A stretch of 17,322 nucleotides of DNA from contig CAMLDG010000001.1 of NCBI GenBank assembly GCA_946478655.1, forward strand, positions 1 to 17,322, in the 5' to 3' direction. A model generated the notes under the pieces. It was not told the origin of the DNA and made no database searches. It worked only from the letters and a program-made list of their open reading frames with translations. The position numbers and the translations under genes were made by a program. Source of the DNA: an uncultured Nitrosotalea sp. (GTDB lineage Archaea > Thermoproteota > Nitrososphaeria > Nitrososphaerales > Nitrosopumilaceae). Position 1 is the stretch's first letter; each line of letters opens with the position of its first letter. Positions 8,398 through 13,887 of this stretch are shown piece by piece.

Positions 8398-8627
8398 GAG
8401 GAATCCCAATTTTTTTCTACGTATTTGTCATGTGGTTGTTAATTATTGCAGGAGGAGCATTGATTGTACCCATAATAGCACATATCTCAATACAAGGCTT
8501 TGGCAAGTTAGATAATCTAATAGACTCTGCAGTAAAAGCTGGTATTGCAATTCTGCTTGTAGTGATTTGGATCTTGATAATGTCAAAAATAAAGAACTGG
8601 ATATTTCACAAACAAATTAGTCACTAA
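8394..8627 (+). CDS. Small two-helix membrane protein of unknown function
   Basis: This 77-residue protein has two clear hydrophobic helices (about 5-28 and 45-64), separated by a short polar stretch (GFGKLDNLIDSAVKAG), and a basic C-terminus (KIKNWIFHKQ). I recognise no family. Its ATG overlaps the stop of the preceding phosphotransferase gene (ATGA), and no promoter is seen, so it is very likely the last gene of the operon. It may assist or anchor the phosphotransferase, but this is guilt by association. Its TAA shares bases with the TAG of the convergent acetyltransferase gene (CTAA at 8624-8627). Confidence 0.75.
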   Translation: MRGIPIFFYVFVMWLLIIAGGALIVPIIAHISIQGFGKLDNLIDSAVKAGIAILLVVIWILIMSKIKNWIFHKQISH

Positions 8628-9100
8628 CTGTCTTCCCACTTTTTCTTTTTCTTGTCGTATTCTTCTCTTGAATACTTGACTTTGGCTGGAACTCCTACTA
8701 CCACACAATTGGGTGGAACATCTTTTGTTACCACTGCACCCATTGCCACCACACTGTTTTTTCCTATCTTGACTCCTGCCTTTATGACTGCTCTTGAGCC
8801 AATGACTGCTCCATCTTCTATAGTAACCCCTATCATCTTTTTGCTAGCAGGATATGGATCGTTAGTTAGAGATGCAGCAGGGCCAATGAAGACATTTTTT
8901 CCAATTCTTGAAAGTGGTGGTATGTAAACAAGTCCCTCTATCATGGTATTCTCTCCTATCTTGACATTGTAATCAACATGTGCAAGCGAGCCTATCTTGA
9001 CATTATCTCCAATCTCAGTATCGTTTCCTACGTATGCAAAATGCCATATCTTTACATTTTTTCCAAGTTTTGCTTTTTCAGAAATGAAATTGGTTACCAT
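8624..9100 (-). CDS. Hexapeptide-repeat acetyltransferase (WbpD/WlbB-like)
   Basis: This 158-residue protein is built mostly of left-handed beta-helix hexapeptide repeats ([LIV]-G-x4 pattern from about residue 8 to 125). Family features include VKIWHFAYV near the N-terminus, VFIGPAASLTNDPYP in the middle, and the closing segment GAVVTKDVPPNCVVVGVPAKV. This pattern matches sugar N-acetyltransferases such as WbpD/WlbB, which acetylate a 3-amino group on a UDP-sugar using acetyl-CoA and act as trimers. The tail is charged and contains KKKKK. It is last in a minus-strand cluster, 6 nt after the Trm112-like gene and near a Gfo/Idh dehydrogenase that could provide the preceding oxidation step. The exact substrate is unknown. 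Confidence 0.85.
   Translation of the reverse strand: MVTNFISEKAKLGKNVKIWHFAYVGNDTEIGDNVKIGSLAHVDYNVKIGENTMIEGLVYIPPLSRIGKNVFIGPAASLTNDPYPASKKMIGVTIEDGAVIGSRAVIKAGVKIGKNSVVAMGAVVTKDVPPNCVVVGVPAKVKYSREEYDKKKKKWEDS
8640..8653 (+). terminator. Oligo-T terminator of the gins-mcm-hel308 operon inside an opposing gene
   Basis: T5-C-T5-C-TT lies 13 nt past the stop of the small membrane protein. It is the complement of the lysine codons in the C-terminal KKKKK run of the convergent acetyltransferase. It fits an archaeal oligo-U terminator. Confidence 0.5.
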
Positions 9101-9106
9101 TTGGTA

Positions 9107-9376
9107 TCACAGGTGCCATGGAACGCCTTTTGTAACAATTTTGTCTGGAAGAGTACCTCTGTGCTTGGTCAAGAATTCGATATCTTGGTTCTTGTCTCTT
9201 AACTCATCAGGCAACATTATGGGGATCTCCTCTATTATTGGATAGTATCTAGAACACTTTGAACAAAATATCATACCTTCAGAAACAACTTCTTCTTTTG
9301 AAGCCAATTCTACTAACTCCAGTGGAAAGTGCTTGTCTATTGGGCAAGCAAGTATTTCCATTAATTTTTTATTCAT
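9107..9376 (-). CDS. Trm112-like zinc-ribbon protein
   Basis: This 89-residue protein starts MNKKLMEILACPIDKHFPLEL and contains CSKCSRYYPIIEEIPIML, the two halves of the Trm112/YcaR (UPF0434) zinc fold. Cysteines are C11, C38 and C41; where many relatives have CPxC, this one has CPID (D14), so a fourth ligand would be Asp or His16, or zinc is lost. Trm112 activates and stabilises several methyltransferases acting on tRNA, rRNA and release factor in eukaryotes and archaea. No methyltransferase is in the window. The ATG overlaps the stop of the dehydrogenase gene (ATGA), so it is translated with it. The C-terminal 30 residues (DKNQDIEFLTKHRG onward) extend beyond the core fold. Confidence 0.8.
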   Translation of the reverse strand: MNKKLMEILACPIDKHFPLELVELASKEEVVSEGMIFCSKCSRYYPIIEEIPIMLPDELRDKNQDIEFLTKHRGTLPDKIVTKGVPWHL

Positions 9377-10308
9377 TTTAAACCCAGATAAATTGGAGTT
9401 CCTTTCTGGCTAGATAAAAGTGCCGCTTCTGCAATCTTGGTTGTATTCACTGCATCTTCTGCTTTTACTCTTATGCTCTCTTTTCCTTCTATTGCAGCTA
9501 TGAAATTTTTTATCTCTAAAAGTAAAGGCTCTTCAGTTTCCTTTCTAGGTATTTCTGCTCCTGAACTAGTTTCAATTTTTACCTCTTGTGTAATAAAATC
9601 TGAAGAAATTATGGCGTCTCCACACACTGCATTGAATTTTCTTACTCGAATTGGGGTAATCCAGTTCGATGATATGATTGCAACTCTATTATCTTTGAAA
9701 CCAAGCATTATTGTTGCAAAATCCTCATGCTCATGTTTTATTTTTCCAGACCTTGCAAACACCACTTCTGGTACGTCATCAAATAACCACATGGCAGTAT
9801 CAATATCATGTACTGAAGTATCGTAGATGATTCCTACATCTTTTATGTGATTTGGCATTCTATTTTCTCTGTGAAATTCAAGCATGATCAATTCTCCATA
9901 TTTTTTTGTTTTTACGTATTCTTTGACAAGTGAAACAGCTGGATTGAATCGTTCAATGTATCCACTTGTAAGAATTACTTTATTTTTCTTGGCTAATTTG
10001 AGCAAGTCTTCACCTTCTCTGGAAAGATAAGTCATTGGCTTTTCCACGAAAACATTTTTCTTCTGTTCTATGAGCTTTCTTGCTAGATCAAAATGAGTAG
10101 AAGTAGGTGTACATACAAATGCTGCATCAAATTTTTCTGAATCCATAAGGGTGTCTAGGGATGAATAATGGTTCACAGAGTACTTTTCACCAAACTCTTT
10201 TGCTCTGGAATCATTCATGTCACATATGGCTGAGAGAACTCCTAATTGGGAGAGAATTCTAGCGTGATTCTTTCCAAAGCCGCCTGTGCCTATCTGAACT
10301 ATCTTCAT
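9373..10308 (-). CDS. Gfo/Idh/MocA family sugar dehydrogenase
   Basis: This is a 311-residue NAD(P)-dependent oxidoreductase. The N-terminal Rossmann fold begins KIVQIGTGGFGKNHAR (glycines 7-12), and the VCTPTSTH segment (65-72) follows. The family's E89-K90-P91 motif carries the lysine near the active site. The substrate domain has GYIERFNPAV (116-125) and the D163-TSV-H167-D168 motif, with His as the likely catalytic base. The ERFNP signature is typical of UDP-GlcNAc(A) 3-dehydrogenases of the WbpB/WlbA type, though other sugars are possible. It starts 1 nt after the aminotransferase stop and overlaps the Trm112-like gene. With the WbpD-like acetyltransferase it suggests synthesis of a 3-acetamido sugar. 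The matching sugar aminotransferase is not in the window. Confidence 0.88.
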   Translation of the reverse strand: MKIVQIGTGGFGKNHARILSQLGVLSAICDMNDSRAKEFGEKYSVNHYSSLDTLMDSEKFDAAFVCTPTSTHFDLARKLIEQKKNVFVEKPMTYLSREGEDLLKLAKKNKVILTSGYIERFNPAVSLVKEYVKTKKYGELIMLEFHRENRMPNHIKDVGIIYDTSVHDIDTAMWLFDDVPEVVFARSGKIKHEHEDFATIMLGFKDNRVAIISSNWITPIRVRKFNAVCGDAIISSDFITQEVKIETSSGAEIPRKETEEPLLLEIKNFIAAIEGKESIRVKAEDAVNTTKIAEAALLSSQKGTPIYLGLK

Positions 10309-10309
10309 A

Positions 10310-11227
10310 CTAATACACTGGTGTTATCCACTTTGAGTATTTCTTGTTTTTACCCATGGTGATATCTGAATAGACTTTTCTAATGTTTTCTGTAATTTTT
10401 CCAACTTTGCCATCTCCAACTTTTTTACCATCTACTGAAATGACTGGACTTATTTCTGCTGCCGTACCAGTCAAAAATACTTCGTCAGCAAAATAAATTT
10501 CAGTTCTGGGAATTTCACGTTCTACTGTCTGGTATCCAAGATCTTCTGCTATTTTGACTACGGAATCTTTTGTTATTCCTTCCAATGCTGATGAACTGGG
10601 TGGAGGTGTTAGCAACTTTCCATCTCTTATGATGAATATGTTTTCTCCAGGTGCCTCACTTATGTTTCCTAGATGATCTAATAGTATGGCTTCATCGTAA
10701 CCATTTCTCTTTGATTCTTGCGTTGCTAGTATAGAATTGAGATAGTTTCCACCCATTTTTGCAAGTGGCGGTGTAGAAATGTCATGGATTCGTCTCCATG
10801 AAGATATGCCTACCTTGATTCCATTTCTGTTAAACAGTTCTCCAAAAGGAAACATAACTATGGCTGCATGTGTTGGAGTGTTTTCGGTTACATGAAGATT
10901 AATTCCATGTTTACCTATAAAGTAAAATGGTCTTATGTAACACGATTCCTTCACATTATTTTTTTTACAAATCTGAATTATTGCATTAGCAATTTCTTTG
11001 TCTGTAAATCTAAGGGCAATTGAATATACCTTTCCTGAATTCCTAAACCTCTTGATATGATCTTGTAATCTAAAAATATTCAAGTTTTTAGAATTCCAAT
11101 ACCCTCTCAGTCCTTCAAAAACTGAAGTTCCATAATGTATGGCATGAGTCATGACTGGAACTTTGGCATCTTCATCTCTTACCAGTTTTCCATCAAACCA
11201 GACAAATTTTGGAACAAAAGGTTTCAT
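10310..11227 (-). CDS. ilvE: Branched-chain amino acid aminotransferase
   Basis: This is a 305-residue fold-type IV PLP enzyme of normal BCAT length. It has the N-terminal VMTHAIHYGTSVFEGLRGY signature (25-43) and the PLP-binding lysine K157 in AKMGGNYLNS. EAPGENIF and LTGTAAEISPV then bind PLP phosphate and shape the active site. It makes or breaks down Leu, Ile and Val with 2-oxoglutarate as partner. The ATG at 11227 has a minus-strand TTAATTATA box about 25 nt upstream, so it probably starts the transcript for the four genes down to 8624. A sugar 3-aminotransferase of the WbpE type would be fold type I, so this enzyme is not that missing step. Confidence 0.95.
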   Translation of the reverse strand: MKPFVPKFVWFDGKLVRDEDAKVPVMTHAIHYGTSVFEGLRGYWNSKNLNIFRLQDHIKRFRNSGKVYSIALRFTDKEIANAIIQICKKNNVKESCYIRPFYFIGKHGINLHVTENTPTHAAIVMFPFGELFNRNGIKVGISSWRRIHDISTPPLAKMGGNYLNSILATQESKRNGYDEAILLDHLGNISEAPGENIFIIRDGKLLTPPPSSSALEGITKDSVVKIAEDLGYQTVEREIPRTEIYFADEVFLTGTAAEISPVISVDGKKVGDGKVGKITENIRKVYSDITMGKNKKYSKWITPVY

Positions 11228-11247
11228 ATTGAAAAACCGAATCTGTC

Positions 11248-11256
11248 TATAATTAA
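11248..11256 (-). promoter_or_regulatory. TATA box of ilvE
   Basis: The minus strand reads TTAATTATA, centred about 25 nt before the ilvE ATG, in the 36-nt gap after the nucleotidyltransferase gene. Confidence 0.45.
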
Positions 11257-11263
11257 TCTATTT

Positions 11264-11860
11264 CTACCAGAATCCTGTACTGGGAAACTTCATTCCTAGT
11301 ATTCTATATGTGAGATCCTCTGCATTTGCAAATTTCTTTACAACTTCCCAATTATCATGTATTATTCGTACTACCTCGGGTTCAACATAATCTTCCCAAT
11401 CCGTATCTTTTCCCATTGCTGAATCGAACATTTTTTGTTTTACAGAAGATGCAGAGGTTTCTTTTCTTTTACCTACTCTGGGGTTGAGTCCGTATAGGTT
11501 GAGCACAAAGCCTTCCGCTTTGTCTCCGGTGTATGTGAAATAATCTGTTGTTATTCCATCCAGAATTTGTTTTTTTATTTTCCAAGAATAAGGCGATAGC
11601 ATTGGAGGCATGTATTTTGCAAATGGTGCATAAAATGTATAATTTGGAACAACCGTGATATTACTGTCAAATACTGCTTGGAGCATTTTTTTCCTCAATT
11701 CATAACTAAAAGGAAAACTTCTACTATTGATCTCCTTACCATTTTTCATGAATATTACTGGTAGGACCCTTACCTGATTTTCGTTTTTTAATTCATTGAT
11801 AATCTCTACGTGAGCCTTGGTAACTGGATTCAGGTGCGCTAGATAGATTGCTATTGTCAA
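11264..11860 (-). CDS. Divergent cytidylyltransferase-like nucleotidyltransferase
   Basis: This 198-residue protein opens with IAIYLAHLNPVTKAHVEII, matching the strand-loop-helix start of HIGH-motif nucleotidyltransferases (NMN and pantetheine-phosphate adenylyltransferases). In it the HxGH box reads T14-K-A-H17, so the first His is lost and the second kept. Near residue 134 ETSASSVKQKM resembles the C-terminal ISSTxxR motif, with Lys in place of Arg. The middle (F76-Y92) is rich in Pro, Tyr and Met. This is a real but divergent family member, with an unknown substrate. The only usable start is TTG at 11860, since TGA lies in frame 21 nt upstream; a weak AAAGG precedes it. It lies between tRNA-Pro and ilvE. 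Confidence 0.7.
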   Translation of the reverse strand: MTIAIYLAHLNPVTKAHVEIINELKNENQVRVLPVIFMKNGKEINSRSFPFSYELRKKMLQAVFDSNITVVPNYTFYAPFAKYMPPMLSPYSWKIKKQILDGITTDYFTYTGDKAEGFVLNLYGLNPRVGKRKETSASSVKQKMFDSAMGKDTDWEDYVEPEVVRIIHDNWEVVKKFANAEDLTYRILGMKFPSTGFW

Positions 11861-11878
11861 TTGCCTTTCTGTATTTTT

Positions 11879-11918
11879 GTGTCATATTTCAATCATTTAT
11901 TTGGAATTGTTATGACAC
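11879..11918. repeat. 8-bp inverted repeat between tRNA-Pro and the nucleotidyltransferase gene
   Basis: GTGTCATA (11879-11886) and TATGACAC (11911-11918) are perfect inverted copies, 32 nt centre to centre, which is close to three helical turns. They flank the promoter region of the nucleotidyltransferase gene. They could be half-sites of an operator or a hairpin with a 24-nt loop. Confidence 0.5.
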
Positions 11919-11927
11919 CTGCAAGAA

Positions 11928-12001
11928 TAGGGACGATGGGACTTGAACCCACGACATCCAGCGCCCGAGGCTGGCAGTCTACCAAGCTAACCTACGTCCC
12001 T
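11928..12001 (-). tRNA. tRNA-Pro(CGG)
   Basis: Acceptor AGGGACG pairs with CGTCCCT. T8 and A9 follow. The D stem GGTT/GACT has two G-U pairs and the loop contains GG. The anticodon stem CCAGC/GCTGG with loop CTCGGGC gives anticodon CGG (plus positions 11965-11967). The T arm GTGGG-TTCAAGT-CCCAT has one G-T pair. The discriminator is A73. There is no encoded CCA and no intron. The first pair is A1-U72, not the usual G1-C72. Confidence 0.95.
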
Positions 12002-12048
12002 GTAAGACTCGCTATGGTAATAGAATATTATTCTTTCAAAGAATCTTT

Positions 12049-12891
12049 CTAGCCGTATGACTCGTATTTTATTTCAAAGCTCTTGTCTGCTCTCTTACTT
12101 CTTTCTGTGACAAAGCCTTTTGGTGTCAATACATCTAAGCAACCGTCTATGGTTCCTTGCCAGCCACATATGAAAAATACTGTGTTATCTTTTGTGACTT
12201 TCTCGCCAACCATCTTTTCAAGTGGAGACATTTCTCCATCTTTTGACTGTAAGAAACTTTCTACTCTGCCTTTGTGACCATTCCAAGTCCTGTTAAACCA
12301 TTCATCTGGTCTGCTAATGGTTGCTCTATACCTGAAATTCCACTTGTCTTTTCCTCTATCAAGACTTTCTTCTTCTAATTTGGTTAGTTCGTCTCTGTAA
12401 CCTAATTCATCAACATAGCTTGCACCGTGATATACTACAATCTCTCTTTTACTTCCTATTGCATGAAGATGTCTTGCATAACTGAGAAATGGAGCAAGAC
12501 CTGTACCACCCCCGAGACAAACTATTCTTCTATTATCTGGTTCGCCGTCTGGTTTCTTTTCTTCTATGGTAAAAGGACCTGTTGGCTTTAACCAAATTAT
12601 CTCATCTCCTTCTTTTGCACTAAATAATACTGTAGTAAGACGTCCTGGAAGTGGTTTTCTTACCCATCTTATGTATAATTCAATATAATTTCTGTTCTCT
12701 GGATTTGATGCAATTGAGTATGCTCTTCGAATAATCTTGTTTTCTGCTGGTACGTGTGCTCCAAGTGTAAGAAATTGTCCGGCCTTGTATTGCGGTACTT
12801 CTCCACCTTCTTTTGGTTTGAATCTGAAAACTGCTAAGTCTTCCTTCTGAATTTGTATGTATGAAATTATTGCTTTGCTGTCTACGACCAC
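12049..12891 (-). CDS. Ferredoxin-NADP(+) reductase-like flavoprotein
   Basis: This is a 280-residue FNR-superfamily oxidoreductase. The N-terminal FAD-binding barrel contains the R56-A-Y-S59 motif that holds the flavin. The C-terminal NAD(P) domain contains GGGTGLAP (127-134), a later FICGWQGTIDG segment near 242, and an aromatic-containing C-terminus (YESYG). There is no 2Fe-2S domain, so it should work with a separate carrier. It would pass electrons between ferredoxin and NAD(P)H. The two ferredoxins near the start of the window are obvious candidates, but no direct link is shown. The start is GTG at 12891, with the minus-strand box GATATTTAAC centred 27.5 nt upstream, so it is leaderless. 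A 12-bp direct repeat lies in its upstream region. Confidence 0.88.
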   Translation of the reverse strand: MVVDSKAIISYIQIQKEDLAVFRFKPKEGGEVPQYKAGQFLTLGAHVPAENKIIRRAYSIASNPENRNYIELYIRWVRKPLPGRLTTVLFSAKEGDEIIWLKPTGPFTIEEKKPDGEPDNRRIVCLGGGTGLAPFLSYARHLHAIGSKREIVVYHGASYVDELGYRDELTKLEEESLDRGKDKWNFRYRATISRPDEWFNRTWNGHKGRVESFLQSKDGEMSPLEKMVGEKVTKDNTVFFICGWQGTIDGCLDVLTPKGFVTERSKRADKSFEIKYESYG

Positions 12892-12897
12892 GCGAGG

Positions 12898-12959
12898 ATT
12901 TTTGATTTAGATAGTTAAATATCTTATGTTGCTATTTTGTGTCCTAAATTTTTGATTTA
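12898..12959. repeat. 12-bp direct repeat upstream of the FNR-like gene
   Basis: ATTTTTGATTTA occurs at 12898-12909 and again at 12948-12959, exactly 50 bp apart. The two copies bracket the TATA box of the FNR-like gene. They could be binding sites for a regulator, or chance in AT-rich DNA. Confidence 0.4.
12914..12923 (-). promoter_or_regulatory. TATA box of the FNR-like gene
   Basis: The minus strand reads GATATTTAAC. The core is centred 27.5 nt before the GTG start at 12891, the standard spacing in this window. Confidence 0.5.
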
Positions 12960-12981
12960 CACTAAACGTTAATAACCTCTC

Positions 12982-12988
12982 AAAAAAA
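12982..12988 (-). terminator. T7 run on the minus strand, possible terminator of the secreted-protein gene
   Basis: Seven A on the plus strand read as T7 for transcription coming leftward from the gene at 13105-13512. It lies 38 nt upstream of tRNA-Ala, so that transcript would cross the tRNA in antisense. Confidence 0.3.
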
Positions 12989-13025
12989 GTTAATGCAAAT
13001 CAGATGTAATATTCTGGTTGAATAT

Positions 13026-13099
13026 GGGCCGGTCGTCTAGCCTAGTAGGATACGCCCTTGGCATGGGTGAGATCGTGGGTTCAAATCCCACCCGGTCCA
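13026..13099 (+). tRNA. tRNA-Ala(GGC)
   Basis: Acceptor GGGCCGG pairs with CCGGTCC, including G3-U70, the alanine identity pair. The D stem is GTCT/GGAT with G-U pairs. The anticodon stem CGCCC/GGGTG with loop TTGGCAT gives anticodon GGC (13060-13062). The T arm is GTGGG-TTCAAAT-CCCAC. The discriminator is A73. CCA is not encoded; C and then T5 follow, a probable tRNA terminator that also overlaps the stop codon of the convergent gene at 13105. No intron. Confidence 0.97.
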
Positions 13100-13104
13100 C
13101 TTTT

Positions 13105-13512
13105 TCAAGTCACAGTAATTGAATGAGTTGACATAGGCGCAAGTGGATTTATGTCGCGTAAATTGTCCCAGATGAATATCTCAATTTTATAATTTCCTCG
13201 TTCACTAGGAGTCCATGAAAGTGCTGCAGCAAGGGTTTGATTATTTGCAAGAGATCCTGTTGCATAATTAAGATCAACAATTGCTCCATCTGAATTGATT
13301 ACCTGAACTATGTATGCCCAATCAATATTTTTTCCATTCATGTTCTTCAATGATGTTTGTAAGTTAAGCTGCTGGTCAACTACAGGTGATTTTATCTCCT
13401 CACCAAGGGAATTTACTATCTTAAAGTCAGATGTTGAAATCTCTTCATATCCGTACGCAGAACTAGCTCCGATAATTGTTACTGCAAAAACTAATAACAG
13501 CAAAAACTTCAT
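13105..13512 (-). CDS. Small secreted protein with Ig-like/CARDB-like fold
   Basis: This 135-residue protein has a clear N-terminal signal peptide: Met-Lys, then the hydrophobic core FLLLLVFAVTIIG, with likely cleavage after the ASSAYG region. There is no lipobox Cys. The mature part looks all-beta and resembles CARDB/Ig-like extracellular domains, with alternating hydrophobic strands such as QQLNLQTSLKN, WAYIVQVINSDG, and SWTPSERGNYKIEIFIWD. ANNQTL includes an N-x-T glycosylation sequon. I know no specific function. The ATG at 13512 is 27.5 nt from a palindromic TATA box shared with alba. The TGA stop is 5 nt from the end of convergent tRNA-Ala. Exported beta-sandwich proteins are common at the thaumarchaeal cell surface, but that role here is inference. 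Confidence 0.8.
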   Translation of the reverse strand: MKFLLLLVFAVTIIGASSAYGYEEISTSDFKIVNSLGEEIKSPVVDQQLNLQTSLKNMNGKNIDWAYIVQVINSDGAIVDLNYATGSLANNQTLAAALSWTPSERGNYKIEIFIWDNLRDINPLAPMSTHSITVT

Positions 13513-13535
13513 TGCCTCGAATTTTTCATTCTTAG

Positions 13536-13543
13536 ATTTAAAT
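13536..13543. promoter_or_regulatory. Palindromic bidirectional TATA box
   Basis: ATTTAAAT is its own reverse complement. Its centre (13539.5) is 27.5 nt from the ATG of the secreted-protein gene (13512) and 26.5 nt from the ATG of alba (13566). Both genes have an optimal leaderless spacing from this one box, and no other good TATA box lies in the 53-nt gap. Confidence 0.6.
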
Positions 13544-13565
13544 TATCCCAAATGGTAGTTAGCGC

Positions 13566-13850
13566 ATGTCCGAATCTAGAGACATTATCTACATAGGAAA
13601 GAAGCCACTGATGTCGTATGTTACTTCTGCGCTCATACAGTTGGCAAATCAACCAAAAATATCAATCAAGGCAAGAGGACTTAGTATCGGCCATGCAGTA
13701 GATGTTGCTCAAATCATCGCACGAAAAACAGAAAATGCTGGCTATGCAGTCGGAAACATCAAGATAGGTTCAGAACAAATGCAATCACAAGATGGACGCT
13801 CTAGGAATGTTTCTACTATAGAAATAGAAGTAAAGAGAACTCACTCTTAG
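13566..13850 (+). CDS. albA: Alba chromatin/nucleic-acid-binding protein
   Basis: This 94-residue protein has the usual Alba length. The N-terminal IIYIGKKPLMSYVTSAL contains the conserved Lys pair (K12, K13; K16/K17 in Sulfolobus) that contacts DNA. The IKARGLSIGHAVDVAQIIARK helix forms the dimer core, and the C-terminal hairpin ends in STIEIEVKR. Alba dimers coat DNA and RNA and contribute to chromosome packaging and RNA stability in archaea. The start is ATG at 13566, supported by the shared TATA box 26.5 nt upstream, and the mRNA is probably leaderless. A T-rich terminator follows before the convergent lyase gene. Confidence 0.97.
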   Translation: MSESRDIIYIGKKPLMSYVTSALIQLANQPKISIKARGLSIGHAVDVAQIIARKTENAGYAVGNIKIGSEQMQSQDGRSRNVSTIEIEVKRTHS

Positions 13851-13868
13851 ATAGGATACCTTGAAAGA

Positions 13869-13883
13869 CTCTTTTCTTTTTTG
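13869..13883 (+). terminator. Oligo-T terminator after alba
   Basis: CTCTTTTCTTTTTTG, with a T4 and a T6 run, lies about 20 nt past the alba stop in the 37-nt convergent gap before the lyase gene. It fits archaeal oligo-U termination. Confidence 0.5.
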
Positions 13884-13887
13884 TAAC

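Noticed and set aside
9437..9826. 129-codon plus-strand frame
   Set aside because: It is the shadow of the Gfo/Idh gene, whose motifs are intact on the other strand.
10310..11227. The aminotransferase as the WbpE-type sugar step beside the dehydrogenase and acetyltransferase
   Set aside because: Its motifs (K157 in KMGGNY, HYGTSVFEGLRGY) are fold-type IV branched-chain aminotransferase; WbpE enzymes are fold type I.
11861..12052. 63-codon plus-strand frame
   Set aside because: It is the antisense of tRNA-Pro and its flanks; its composition gives no protein signal.
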